DNA of 64,000 nt, from assembly GCF_000004075.3 (NCBI RefSeq), contig NC_026660.2, positions 28,585,498-28,649,497 on the forward strand, given 5' to 3'. Under the pieces are notes generated by a model. It made no database searches, had not been told where the DNA came from, and worked only from the letters and a program-made list of their open reading frames with translations. The stretch's first letter is position 1, and each line of letters starts with the position of its first letter. Both the position numbers and the translations under genes were made by a program. Below are positions 25,411-43,415 of the stretch, one piece after another. Source of the stretch: Cucumis sativus. Its lineage: Eukaryota > Streptophyta > Magnoliopsida > Cucurbitales > Cucurbitaceae.

Positions 25411-27007
25411 ATGGACAAAGGATGGGGTCTAACCCTTCGTGATTCTGAGCATCAGTCAATTGGGTTCTTCTCAAACAAGCCACCACCACCCCCTCCCCCA
25501 CCCACTCTCAATTCCTTTCAAAGAATGTTTCAAGGTTTAGAATTCTCCGGAAAACTTGGCCACACCGACTCCACTCCCGACGATAATAATCGTTTGGCCG
25601 TTGAGGTTGATTTTTTCTCCGCTAAGAAAAGAGTGGTTGATGATCTTGAGGCTGATCAAGACTCCAAACCTACTTCTACTACTTCTATCATTAAAGACGA
25701 TAAAGCTTTGACCCCTCCGCCTCCCCCCACAACTTCCTTCAATCTCGTTAACGTAAGGCGCTTATAAATTTTTAATTCATTAATTCTCTTCAATATAATT
25801 TCCCCAATTCCCTCCATGAGCTGATTTTTTAATTTTAATTTAGACTGGGTTGCATCTGTTAACTGCCAACACCGGAAGCGATCAATCAACCGTGGATGAT
25901 GGAATTTCATCAGATGGTGAAGATAAACGAGCCAAAAACGAGGTAAATTATTTGTTTGTTTGTTTTTTAAAATTTTTGGATGATTCTGATCCAAGATTAT
26001 TGAAAAAAAATTGGTTGGAATTTGAAATTGGTGGTGCACAGCTAGCGCAGCTACAAGTGGAGCTTCAGCGAATGAACGCAGAGAATCACAAGCTAAGGGA
26101 CATGCTAAGCCATGTGAGCAACAACTATAGTTCTTTACATATGCATCTCTTGAGCTTAATGCAACAGAAGCAGCAACAACAAAATCACCCCTCCGAACCC
26201 GCTCATCAACGAGAGGTACATAATAATTCAAATAGTTATCCCAATTTTGTTTCAATAAATAATATATCCAATTAAACAAATTAAATTGAATAACAAAAGA
26301 AATAACAATTTGTTTTTAATAAAATTGAAGATTGGTGGGGAGAAGAAATCAACGGAAATAAAACATGAAGTTGGAAAGGTAATGGTACCAAGACAATTTA
26401 TGGATCTAGGACCCAGTGGAAATAGCAACATAGGTGAAAGCGAAGAATTATTATGTAATTCCTCATCGGATGAAAGAACTCGTTCTGGGTCTCCATTGAA
26501 CATCAACAACAACAACAACAATACCGAAACAGCTTCCAAAAAAAGAGATCACGCGGAAATCATGCCTCCCAACTCCGATCACGAAAATTCCAAAAGATCC
26601 ATCCCCAGAGAAGATAGCCCCGAATCAGAATCTCAGGGTTGGGGTCCCAACCATAAGACCCCCCGCTTCAACAATTCTTCTAATTCTAAACCACTTGACC
26701 AATCCACCGAAGCCACCATGCGTAAAGCCCGTGTCTCAGTCCGTGCTCGCTCCGAAGCTCCCATGGTATAATACTATTATTTATTATTATCTAAATTAAT
26801 TAACCTTATGATTTTTTTTAATTATAATATTTAATTTCATCCATGTAGATTTCCGATGGGTGTCAATGGAGAAAATATGGCCAAAAAATGGCTAAAGGAA
26901 ACCCTTGTCCACGAGCCTATTATCGCTGCACAATGGCTGTGGGTTGCCCTGTTCGCAAACAAGTATGTATTATATATATATTATATCAATTAAAATAATC
27001 ATCTAAT

Positions 27008-27040
<33 letters not shown>

Positions 27041-27776
27041 CTAAATAAAAATGTCATATTTGTTTTAGGTTCAACGTTGTGCTGAAGATAGGACTATATT
27101 GATAACTACTTACGAAGGCAACCACAACCACCCACTTCCGCCGGCGGCGATGGCGATGGCGTCAACCACGACAGCGGCGGCTACTATGTTATTATCAGGG
27201 TCTATGTCAAGTGCGGACCATAACTTAATGAACCCAAATTTATTAGCCCGAGCCATACTTCCATGTTCTACAAGCATGGCTACAATTTCAGCTTCAGCTC
27301 CATTTCCAACCATCACATTAGACCTCACTCACACTCCAAACCCATTACAGTTTCAAAGACCCACCGCAGCCCCTTTCCAAGTGCCGTTCCCTGGCGGACA
27401 ACCACCATCAGCCGCCGCCCAATTGCCTCAAGTTTTGGGACAAGCCTTGTATAACAATCAGTCAAAATTCTCCGGGCTACAGCTTTCTCATGAAATGGGA
27501 GCTAATTCCTCTCACTTGGGTCATCACCAAATTACACAACCCGCGAGTCCAGCTCAACCTGGTGGTGCTTCTTTTGCTGACACGTTGAGTGCCGCAACGG
27601 CTGCTATCACCGCTGATCCCAATTTCACTGCTGCGCTCGCCGCCGCTATCTCCTCCATCATCGGCGGAACCCATTCCAATAATAATAGCAACACCAATAC
27701 CACTAATAATACAACAACAAACAACAACGGAAGCAGCAACAACAACAGCAAAATTAGCAGTTTTCCTGGAAATTAA
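25411..27776 (+). CDS. WRKY transcription factor, group IIb (WRKY6/31/42-like)
   Basis: Nuclear DNA-binding protein that recognises W-box TTGAC motifs; relatives act in stress, senescence and phosphate responses. Six exons join to 623 codons: 25411-25752, 25844-25942, 26042-26215, 26331-26765, 26849-26962 and 27069-27776. The N-terminal part has the VDFFS motif typical of IIb. Residues about 148-190 ([20 protein letters not shown]) form a leucine-zipper coiled coil encoded by exon 3. The WRKY domain has WRKYGQK at 357-363 and a C-X5-C-X23-H-X-H zinc finger (C377, C383, H407, H409). The intron falls before VQR in the finger, the position characteristic of groups IIa/IIb. The C-terminal part is alanine-rich and ends in an Asn/Thr/Ser-rich low-complexity tail. 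All six exons stay in frame and the domain is complete. Confidence 0.96.
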
Positions 27777-30700
27777 ATTATTAATTAGACCCATCAGAAT
27801 TACCGTTGGTTAAATTTTTCTCTCTTTTGTTCCTACGATCCCTAGTGGGAGTCGGTTTTTGTCTTTTTATTTGTCATGTCCATCATGGGGACGGATAACA
27901 TGTCCATACTTTTTGTGTTTTTTTTTGTTAATTTGGGGAAAAAACATAGAACACGGCTTCATTATTCTTTTCAATTGTTTAATTTTAAATAAAATTAATA
28001 ATATACATATTTATATTTGAAAGCAAAATATTTAAAATTAAAGAGAAAGAAAATGAATGAATGTACAAGTTGTGTGATTATTATGATAATGTACGTACGT
28101 CAAAGAGTTTGAATAAGAAAGGTTGGAAATTGGGAAGTGGGAGACGTCAACAAAGAAGAGAAGACAAAAGAATAATCGTCTCAGTCGGTGGCATATTCTA
28201 GTCTCCAAAGTCTTACAGTCAAGAATATCGGCCAACTCCATTTTGACACGTAATATCCCTTTTTCTTCTTCTTTTCTTCTTTTCTTCTTTTTCTTTTTTC
28301 CTTTCAAACCAAACCCCTAACAAATATATTTCCATCTCACCTTCCTCGCAACTACCTCCTTTTTCTTCGTACATTATTTTATCAAACTTCTTGTAAAAAC
28401 TTGCCTAAATATCTCTCCTACCTTTCATATATCTCTATAAATTTACACTCTCAACATAATCATACCTATTTTTTCTATTACTGAATTAATCTAAACTTTT
28501 AATTAATCTATGTATGGACCTATATATCGATTAAACTAATACAACTCAAATGTAAGGTATGGAAAATTTATATTATAATTGGTATATTTTATAATTAAAA
28601 TATTTACAAAATTTATACTAGTTGACTCTTTGGATTGTATGAATTTTAAACCTGTACTTTTGTAAATATATTAAGTAATATTCTCATTCAGACTTAATTA
28701 AAAAAAAAACATTAAGATTGTTTTCATTAAAATTTTAAGTTATTTTGAGTAAATCAATTAAGATTACATTTAAAAATGCGAAAATCACCTGTTCTTATGT
28801 CTATTCAATTTCTTTCAATTTTATTATAAATAAAATGGACTATTAGAATCCATACATTTGTATTATTTCAAAAAAATCTTAATAAATAGTTTAAATTACT
28901 TTAAACAAGTTTACAAGTTTAATTGATATTATAATTCGCATGCAATATATTTTTCAAAAAGATTGTTAAAAGGAAATTAAATTAATACATTTGTAAATAG
29001 TTAAGTTAAAACCAAGATAATTATGTATATGATGCTACAATTGTGGAATGTGTAAGGAATATTCCATATTGAATTGTGTTAGGGAGAATGAATAGGAAAA
29101 ATTGGAAAAGGAAGAAAAAACAATTTTATTAGAGAAAATGTTAGAATGGAAAATACGAAATCAATAATCTTATCTATCTAGATATATAGATGGAGTATAA
29201 TTTGGTTATTTAAAAGGTCATACAAAATACTTAGTTTTGAATAATCTTATGATTGTTTTGTATGTGTGTTTTCCACATGTGTCCCGTGTATGGAAAGTAA
29301 AAGGATAATCAAATTGAAGGGTGGTGTAGAATTTTGGACAAATTTGGATTTTGATAATTTCAAAATTCAACTTCCAAACCAAACCCAAACGTGTAGTAAA
29401 TTAATGACAATGTGATTTTCTCAAGGACTGATTGAAACGTAAGTTACATAAAAAAAACTTTATTGCCCCACCGTACCTCATCCATTCGTACCACATCTTT
29501 TACTCCTCAATGACTTCTTTTTCTCTAATAAATAAACAAATAAAAAGTCTTCTTTGCTATCTTTCTATGCACATGCACCCATGTGAATCCCTAAGTTTCC
29601 TTTTTATTTTGATCTAAATATTGTGTTTGTTTATTTACATTAATATTTGTTGTGAGTTTTCTGACTCAAAAGATTTTCCATGTCTTCTTCAATTTATTGT
29701 ACCGTTCTTAAGTAATTATAGTTTGTTCGGCAAAACCGCTCTGTTGTCCATATCACTCCTTCTCCCCTTCTTTTAATATTCTTTCTAATTTTTGTTTCTG
29801 TGTGCCTTCTCAAATACTTATAAAAAAAATAGCAACAATAATCATAATGGGTATGGGTATGGTACAATAATTTCTCTGACTCTTAATAAATTTTGTTGTA
29901 TCTATTTTTTATTTGAATAAAATCTAAATTTTGTTTTATATTTTAGATTGACTGGTACATGAGTTTATTAGATAAGCACACATTTCATGTCTTGCTTGAG
30001 TTGAGTTTAAGGCTAAACTTAAAAGAAAATTTAAGGGCAGAAAATAATTAGTAGAGAGGTAGGTCAAACAAAAACTATAAACAAGTGGTAGGAAGGCAAC
30101 ATATATGTGCAAAAACAAAACTCTAATTTTGATGAAGACCTTGCTTTTAAATTTAAAATTTCAGATTTTGTCCACACCCATCTTAAATTTTTGGATAGAA
30201 ATATCTTGATCTAAAAGTAATAATTAATAATTATCCAACACAAGTTGGAGTTATTTTAATAGTTTGTGTTTGTCCAGTCTCGTGAAGTTTTGAAGTTTGT
30301 GAAAAAGAGTAATAAATAAATATTAAACAATGTAAAAAGAAAAGGATCAATCTGAGTAGTGCTTAAATATAGATGTGAGACAAATCAATCATATGGAAAG
30401 GTGAGTCTTTGTTGGGGTCAATGGACTTTTCGCTTGTCTTCCATAGAATCTATTCCCACTATATACAAACTCCTTTATAACAAATTTCCCACATAATTTA
30501 AGTGGTTTAAATTATAAATTATTTCAAGAAGTAGAAGATTAATTGGATTTTTTTTTCAAGAAGCCATGATTACAACCATGGAATTAATAAAAAAAAAAGA
30601 AGTGTAGTTTGAATGACAGAAGCTAAATTAGTTTAATTACTGAATAATTAATTAAGAAGCAAAATTTAATATATAATTAATGAATAATTATATATTTCTA

Positions 30701-32280
30701 TATATTATTTTATAAAACGTTTTTACAATATCAAATAATTTTGAAATATAGACTTCAAAATTTTCTTCAATTGTTAACCATTTATATGATTGGCCTTAGC
30801 TCGACTAAACAATTTACTTCTTCCTAATTAATTTAAGGATCAATTCAATGAATAACTAAAATAAAATACTTTTTTAATAAAAAAGTACAAATAATCTTTT
30901 AATAAATGTATGACACAACCCGATTTACTAATTTCTCTATAATCACAATTCAAGTTTATTTAAAATGAACAAGAGCATTTACATCAATGTTTTTCTATAA
31001 CAAAAGGGTGAAAATATTGTAAATAGTAATATGTATTTTCTTTTTTCAAATGAACAAATACAATCTAAAATATATTAAATCCCAACAAAACTAAATATAT
31101 ATAATTAAATTAACTTGTTTCTTTCAATTTTTGTACCATTACGAGTGTTTTTACAAAATAATAATAATAATAATCATATTCTAAAATAAAAAAACAATTT
31201 ATTGGTTTTCAAAATTAAACTACAAAGTAAAAAAGTAGAGGTGACTCCATTTCCTAAACTAAAAACGAACTATAAATCAAATAATTAGTTAATAAGTTAT
31301 AAATTGATATTATGAATTTAAATTGATTGTTCTTTAATCTAGTTAATCCATTTTAATTACGATTTATTTAGGTAGACCATTGTGTAAGCCTATACTAGTT
31401 TAATTTTCTTCATAAAGTAATGTAATTAATTTTACCTAACTAAACCTACTTGATTGATTGTTTTAATTAAAAGTTTAAGATAATAGCTTTAGTTATGGTG
31501 AAAATACTATTCCAAGTCTACAAATGGTAAAATCTTATGTCTATAGTTTGAACCTAATGATCTCAACGATAACGTATATTTGTTAACAGTCAAATGTTAA
31601 AAATACTCAAATCTTCTAATAAATAGAAAATCAAAATATCTTCCACTATAGTTGAGGATCTAAAAATAATTCATCTATGTAAATTATTTCTAAGGATTTA
31701 CAAGTTGTTTATATAATTATTTATTATATTGGGATGAAAGTACATGATAATATTTTTAACAATTTTAAATATTGGAGGTTGTGTCCTTAATCAACATAAG
31801 ATACCTTATAAAAAACAATGCATGTATCACCTAAAATTATTTTAGCTTAATTAAATTGATACTAATTATCTATACCTCGTCTAAGAACTACAATTATAAC
31901 AGTGGCTATTTTTAATTACTATAACTTACAATTAATTAAAGTATTATTTTTTTCAAACGTCTATTTGTTTTCATGTTTACTGTTTCTTTTCTATTGCAGT
32001 ATTTATTACTTTTACTTTCTTGTAGTAATCTACAATTCAAACACAAATATATATTATTATAATTTAGCGTACACATGTTATTATAATCTACATACTATTG
32101 TAACACTAAGATAATTAATTCGACCTGAAAAAAAGTCTTCATATTCTATAACATAACATTTAAAAAATAAACACAATACTAGGGGTCCCTTTATTTTTTT
32201 TTTCATCTTTTTTAGATTAACCATAGGAGTGGGTCATCTGAGTCTTGGTTGAAAGATTGGACTTAGTTTAGTTCAAATTC
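27777..32280. other. Intergenic, AT-rich
   Basis: The first 200 bases are WRKY 3' UTR. A slightly GC-richer segment at 28080-28260 carries GTACGTACGTCAA and GACGTCAAC words and is followed by a CT-rich tract, which looks promoter-like with no gene after it. The rest, to 32280, is AT-rich with no recognised feature. Confidence 0.55.
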
Positions 32281-32290
32281 AAACACATTT

Positions 32291-32771
32291 CAAGATTTCT
32301 TTCATATTGGGCCTGAATTTCTGCAGCCCAATTCGATTCGGTCTTTAGGTGCGGTTGATCTATGGGCCCTTTGACCTACTGGTAATAGGATAAAAAGGGA
32401 ATCTTAATGGGCCATCAATTTCCATAACGGCCCAATTCATTCCCAGCAGTTATTGATATGGCCCATGGGCCAGCTAAACAGCGGAAGAAGGTTGCGTGGG
32501 TCTGAGGTTTTTAACCAAAAGATGAATTCCAAGATTTCTTTTCATATTGGGCCTGAATTTCCACAGCCCCGTCCGATTATGTCTTTAGCTTCTGTTGATC
32601 TATGGGCTCTTTGGCCTACTAGTAATAGGAAAATAAGTGGAATCTTAATGGGCCATGAATTTCCATAACTTAACCCAATTCATTCTCCAACTGTTATTGA
32701 TATGGCCCATTGGTCCGCTAAACAGAGGAAGAAGGTTGTGTGGGCCTCAGGTTTTTGAAAACCAAAAGATG
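32291..32771. repeat. Two-copy direct repeat (period 239) rich in GGCCCA/TGGGCC
   Basis: Copy 1 runs from 32291 to 32529 and copy 2 from 32530 to about 32771, directly adjacent. Both start CAAGATTTCTTTCATATTGG-like, share TGATCTATGGGC, AATCTTAATGGGCCAT and GTTATTGATATGGCCCAT, and end AACCAAAAGATG. Divergence is moderate (roughly one base in seven to ten by eye). About ten GGCCCA or TGGGCC words occur in the 480 bases, which is the site II element core. No intact protein frame spans it. It could be a fragment of a repetitive element or an amplified regulatory segment. Confidence 0.85.
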
Positions 32772-38477
<5,706 letters not shown>

Positions 38478-41247
38478 AGAACATGTATACTCAGGACTTG
38501 AATGGTGACTCTTGTGTGTATACATAAGTAATGAAGTTGTTCATAATAAAGAGAGAGAGAGAGAGAGAGAAAGAGAGCACCTGTAAATGTTGTGGTGTTT
38601 AAAATATCATTTCTATAATCTTAGTAATTAGTGGAAACTTTCATTAAAAATTGTTTTCTCAGTTTATTCTTCTCATCTTTCTTATACAACTAAATGTCAT
38701 AGTACTCTATAGTAACATATAAAAGATTACACTTCTTTGGTAGTCAACGATTTCACTGGTAGACTCAAAATTTAATAGAAAATTCAACATATAAAAATTC
38801 AACATATATCTTATACATTTTAGATAAAATAACATTGGAAAGATTTGAAATTAGGACGAGTGCACATTTAAAAATTCAATGAACTTGGAAGAAAATGATA
38901 GCAAGTAACATGAATGGGGACAGTTTCAAAAACCAGGCAAGATTCAGAGATTTATAAAGAAAATCCCATGAAAAAGATTAAGCAGTTTTTAAGGGAAAAG
39001 GAAGGAGATAATGAGATGGTGGTGGGAATGTGAAAAGGAGCCACTTTAATGATTGGGTTAACTTGAAGGGTAAGCACAAGCAGCGTCATCCTCTAAAGTC
39101 TAAAATGCAAACGCAAGCTAAGCTAAGCTAAGCTAAGGCTTGTCACACCCAATGAAATGGAACCCACAAAAAAGCAAAATATACTAAAGAAAGGCTGCAA
39201 TTTGTAACCTATGAGATAAAAGGTCGGTGCCTACATATTATTTTCCATACTTTGTAACACCATAAAGAATTATTGAATGTGCTCGCTCTACAAGACTACA
39301 AGTCACGTCACTGGTAACAATTGTTGGATGTTAATTAAGAAACCCAAAGATTTTAAATCTGTATAAAACAGTTGTACGAATTGGTAGCAATCAAATTATA
39401 GAGATGACGATAATAAAAAAATTGTTTTCATTGGGATGCGAGTGAGAAGTCAGATTATAGATGGCACCGTTTTTGGTTATCTTTTTTGTGGGTAACTTTT
39501 ATTTACGTTGATTATTAAAAAGAAAAGAAAAGAGCTTAAAGAAGGTGATACCTGACGCTGCGTCCACTCCACCATCTTCCTTTATTATTTTGTGTTCTTT
39601 TTTTCTATCAAAACTTTGCCGGCAATTCAAGTAATCTCTCATCCCTATTTTATTCTTTTTACCTTACAATTATGTTTCTTATCCATATTTTTCTAACTAA
39701 GTTTCAAATTAAAGGCACGAATTTTTATTTATTCATTTATTTATTTTATATTCTTTCCTTTTTCCCTTTCATTTAAATTGTTTGTGGGTCCAATTCTCTT
39801 TTTTTCTTTTCTTTTTAGATACATAAATAACTTAATAATATAATGTACTGACCAATAAAAGAGCATCTATTACAACCTCTTACTCACTTACTTACTAATG
39901 AGTGACCGTTACATTATATATACACACACGCTCTTTTTTGCTGTGTTGTGGTCCTCAAATTTACTTTTATTTCTAATCTAATCTTTTTCGTTTTTAAAAT
40001 GTATTCGGATTATTTCTTTTGAGTAATCCCCAACTTGTCAAAATGTGTAAATTCAAGTTTTGGGTGAACAATTTACTACAATATGAGATGACAAGTTGAA
40101 GGAAAAATTTTAGATTATCTTAATGATAGAGAGATTAATAGAATCTAAAATGTTATGTGTTAGTTTAAAAATAAGTTAATTTGAGTACTTGATAACTATT
40201 TAAAATAGATTTTTTTAGTGTGTTTCAAACAATTTTTTATAAAAATAAGTTTTTTTACAAAAATGAAAAAAATTTCTTCATAACACTGAATCCAAACTAA
40301 CCCTCAAAAGGAGAATGTGACTAAAGTATTCAAATTTGGAATTGTTGACAACAAGAAAACTAGTTGTATGCTTTTGTTTGTTTGTTTGGGGGTTAAGATG
40401 TTTAAGTGGCAATGATTGGATCAAGAAGTTATTAAGTCCAAGAGACTAAAACAAAACTTAGAAAAACCCAGATAATTGTATTAAATATAAAGAGTAGAGT
40501 AGAGTAGGTTTGATGCACCAAATTATATTATATTCCTAAAAAATAGGAAATCACAAAATTAAAAAAAGAGAGAAAAAAAAAGGTAAGAGGATAAGGTGGG
40601 TAGGCATCATTGGGGTGGGAAGGTAAAGCTCATCATAATCAATTATTAATGAAATTTACAGTTACATTGGTATTAATTATTCATAAAGTAAGACTTGAAA
40701 AAAGTCAATCTTTAGATTAAGAATTTAATTTACAACACATTACACTGAACCCCACAAAAGAAAGGAGAAAAAAGAAGTGTTTGGAAGAATATGCTTTTCC
40801 CTCAAAATTACAACCAATTATATACTTAACCCACCATAATCAACGTGATTAAATCACGTGATGAAAGCATGTGATGCCATGTGGATATTAGAATTAGCGT
40901 AAGCTCTTTAATTACATTTAACTTCAATTACCTTAATCACCGCCGCCCAAAAATTGCCATTATGCTTCCTTCTTTGCTTTGACAGTGTTGCAATTTGCTT
41001 TGATCAAAAGAAGAAGAAGACGGCCGCCGCCCATTGGCTACAATGTAAAGGACAAATTCACTAAAAGGTTAACCAAAAGAGAACCGAATAACTTGTTCTC
41101 ATCAATTTTCAAATAAAACCACATTCCAATTTGCCAACTCAATTTTACTCATCAAACAAACAATTTTTAAATCATTTCAATCTGCACTATAAAACCATCC
41201 CTTTTTTTTCTTCATCTGATCTATCCTCACCCATCTCTGTTTTTTCA
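38478..41247. other. Intergenic between phytepsin and MAPKKK
   Basis: The 3' UTR of phytepsin carries an (AG)n run at about 38551-38570. A four- to five-fold GCTAA repeat sits at about 39116-39137. The rest is AT-rich with no gene. The last 400 bases are the MAPKKK promoter. Confidence 0.55.
40855..40860. promoter_or_regulatory. G-box/ABRE-type CACGTG upstream of the MAPKKK
   Basis: A perfect palindromic CACGTG within AATCACGTGATG, about 390 bases upstream of the ATG. ACGTG is the ABRE core. Arabidopsis MAPKKK17/18, the closest known relatives, are ABA-induced, so ABA control is a reasonable inference but not shown. Confidence 0.4.
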
Positions 41248-42642
41248 ATGGAGTGGATCAGAGGCCGGACCATCGGCCGTGGCTCCTCCGCCGCGGTCTC
41301 CGTCGCTACTGATATTCGGTTTGGTCAAGTGATGGCGGTTAAGTCAGTTGAGTTCTCTCACTTGGATTTTCTCAAGAGGGAACAGAGGATTCTTTCTCAA
41401 TTGAATTGTTCACGTGTTATTGGTTATAAGGGGTTTGATGTTACGTTGGAAAATGGGAATTTGATGTGTAATCTTTTGATGGAGTTTGCGCCTGGTGGGT
41501 CGATTTTGGATGCGATGGAGAAGGCGGGTGGCCGATTAGATGAAGCGACGGCTCAATTTTATACTCGTGAGGTTTTAAGTGGGCTTCAGTATGTTCATTC
41601 TAATGGTGTGGTACATTGTGATATTAAGTGTTGTAATATTTTGATGGGTGAAGATGGGATCAAGATTGCGGATTTCGGTTGTGCACGGCGGGTGGAAGAG
41701 GTTTCCGGTGGAAATTTGGCTGGGACGCCGATATTCATGGCGCCTGAGGTGGCGCGTGGAGAAAAACAGGGGTTTGCAGCTGATGTTTGGTCAGTGGGTT
41801 GCGCAGTGATCCAGATGGTGACCGGCCGAGTTCCTTGGGCGAATTTGTCGGATCCGTTGGCTGCCATTTACAGAATTGGGTCTGGCGATGATTTGCCGGA
41901 GATTCCAAGGATCATGTCGGAACAGGGAAAGGACTTTTTGCGGCGGTGTTTGATCAGAGACCCGGAAGAACGGTGGTCAGTTAACGAGCTTTTGAAGCAC
42001 CCTTTTGTTCAAGAGCAGAAATCTCATCCCAAACAGAATTCAAGAACTCCAACGAGTATTTTGGATCAAGGAATATGGGACACGGTGAACGATCCGGAAA
42101 CGGTTGAAAGTCCGATCAGACCAAAAATTCAAAGAACACCATTGCAGAGGATACAACAACTGAACGAAGTGTCAACGATTGGAATACCCAATTGGGAGTG
42201 CGACGAAGATTGGATAACAGTGAGAAGCATTGGCTTAGAAGAAAACGATATTGTTTCTGTAATGGAAACGCCCTCTTCCTTTCAATCCATCAAAATGGAA
42301 ACTAACAACGGAGTTGGTGATCAGGACTATATTAATGTTAGTAGAAGTAGAAGTAGTGACTATGGTAGCAGAAAAAGCAGTAAGGCTAAGAACAGAGACT
42401 TTCCTGCTATGTCCTCTGTTTTCAACCAAATTGTATTATTGAAGACTATTAATTTTTCTATTAATCACAAGTTATGTATTATCATTTCTTTATTTATTGT
42501 CTTTCCAGCCAGGGGTTTATTTTGTCTTATAATTTTAAGATATAATGAAAACACTTCAATTTTTCACGAAAATATGAACATGTCGATCAATCTCTGTTTA
42601 CTTGAGCTGAATATGAATATCTTGTTCAATGGTCAGATGTGA
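41248..42642 (+). CDS. MAPKKK17/18-type (MEKK-like) protein kinase
   Basis: Intronless serine/threonine kinase that should sit at the top of a MAP kinase cascade, cytosolic or nuclear. The start at 41248 (MEWIRGRTIGRGSS) is chosen because the kinase fold begins there and matches the family; the frame extends upstream but without an ATG. Glycine loop 10-18, catalytic Lys32, HCDIK at 123-127 (Cys replaces Arg, normal for the MAPKKK13-21 clade), DFG at 142-144, GTPIFMAPE at 159-167 and the kinase end near 255. Residues 256-390 are a polar regulatory tail including a NWECDEDWITV motif. The last 70 or so residues (about 393-464) switch to hydrophobic, Asn/Leu/Ile-rich sequence that looks like translated 3' UTR. 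This may be a C-terminal extension, or an unrecognised intron may remove it. Confidence 0.93.
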   Translation: MEWIRGRTIGRGSSAAVSVATDIRFGQVMAVKSVEFSHLDFLKREQRILSQLNCSRVIGYKGFDVTLENGNLMCNLLMEFAPGGSILDAMEKAGGRLDEATAQFYTREVLSGLQYVHSNGVVHCDIKCCNILMGEDGIKIADFGCARRVEEVSGGNLAGTPIFMAPEVARGEKQGFAADVWSVGCAVIQMVTGRVPWANLSDPLAAIYRIGSGDDLPEIPRIMSEQGKDFLRRCLIRDPEERWSVNELLKHPFVQEQKSHPKQNSRTPTSILDQGIWDTVNDPETVESPIRPKIQRTPLQRIQQLNEVSTIGIPNWECDEDWITVRSIGLEENDIVSVMETPSSFQSIKMETNNGVGDQDYINVSRSRSSDYGSRKSSKAKNRDFPAMSSVFNQIVLLKTINFSINHKLCIIISLFIVFPARGLFCLIILRYNENTSIFHENMNMSINLCLLELNMNILFNGQM

Positions 42643-43415
42643 AGTTTATCATTAATTTGGTGAGGAAAAATTAGGGTTGTATGATAAGCTTATGGTTGAG
42701 AAATTAAATTGATGTCCAACGCTATTAATGATGCTTGCCTATGGCTAGCTTGAAATTTGTAATTGATTGACAGAGTATGGATCTTACCCACTGGCATAGA
42801 TAATTCAAAAGTTGTTTTGAAAAATGTAACTTAGCAGCAAAGCCAAGCCGACAATAATGTTAGCGAAGTTTTTTTCACTGCTAAAGTAATCAAGCCGACA
42901 ATTATGTTGCTCAGCCTCAACACAAATCGTCCAAATTCTGGATCTGGGGATTTTCAATTGGTTTGTTATAGAATAGATAATTTTTGTGTTTAAATTTCTA
43001 TTCTAATGCTTTTAAAGGTTGGAATCAAATGATATGTCCTAAGAATGAGTTTTGCAGAGGCCAAATTCTTCATGGTTAAATCCCAAAATATTTCTGTAAA
43101 GAAAAAAAAAAAAAAAAAAAAGAAGTAGCTACAGAAGAATTACAGAATCGAAAGTGTTCTCTAATACAAACTTGAATTTATCACAATTTTGTTTTTCAGT
43201 AGAATTCATTCTCGTTCCACTGCTTTTCCTTCCTACTTTAATCAGACACAAGAAGCCAAAACCTTATCTTCTCTTGCCATTGTGCATACATAAGAAGTAA
43301 ACAGCCATCACCAACCCATCATGGAATACCCAGATCGTAAACAGTATGAGGCGAAATCGAAGCGCAAAACTTGAAGAAGTGAGATTCATTAAGCTACTAA
43401 ACTATATGGGGTTCT
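42643..43415. other. Convergent spacer between MAPKKK and the BAP31 homologue
   Basis: Holds both 3' UTRs. A poly-A run of about 20 lies near 43102-43121. No gene seen. Confidence 0.55.

Noticed and set aside
41131-41247. 39-codon upstream extension of the MAPKKK frame
   Set aside because: It begins with TTG, not ATG, and has no kinase-family resemblance; it is the 5' leader.
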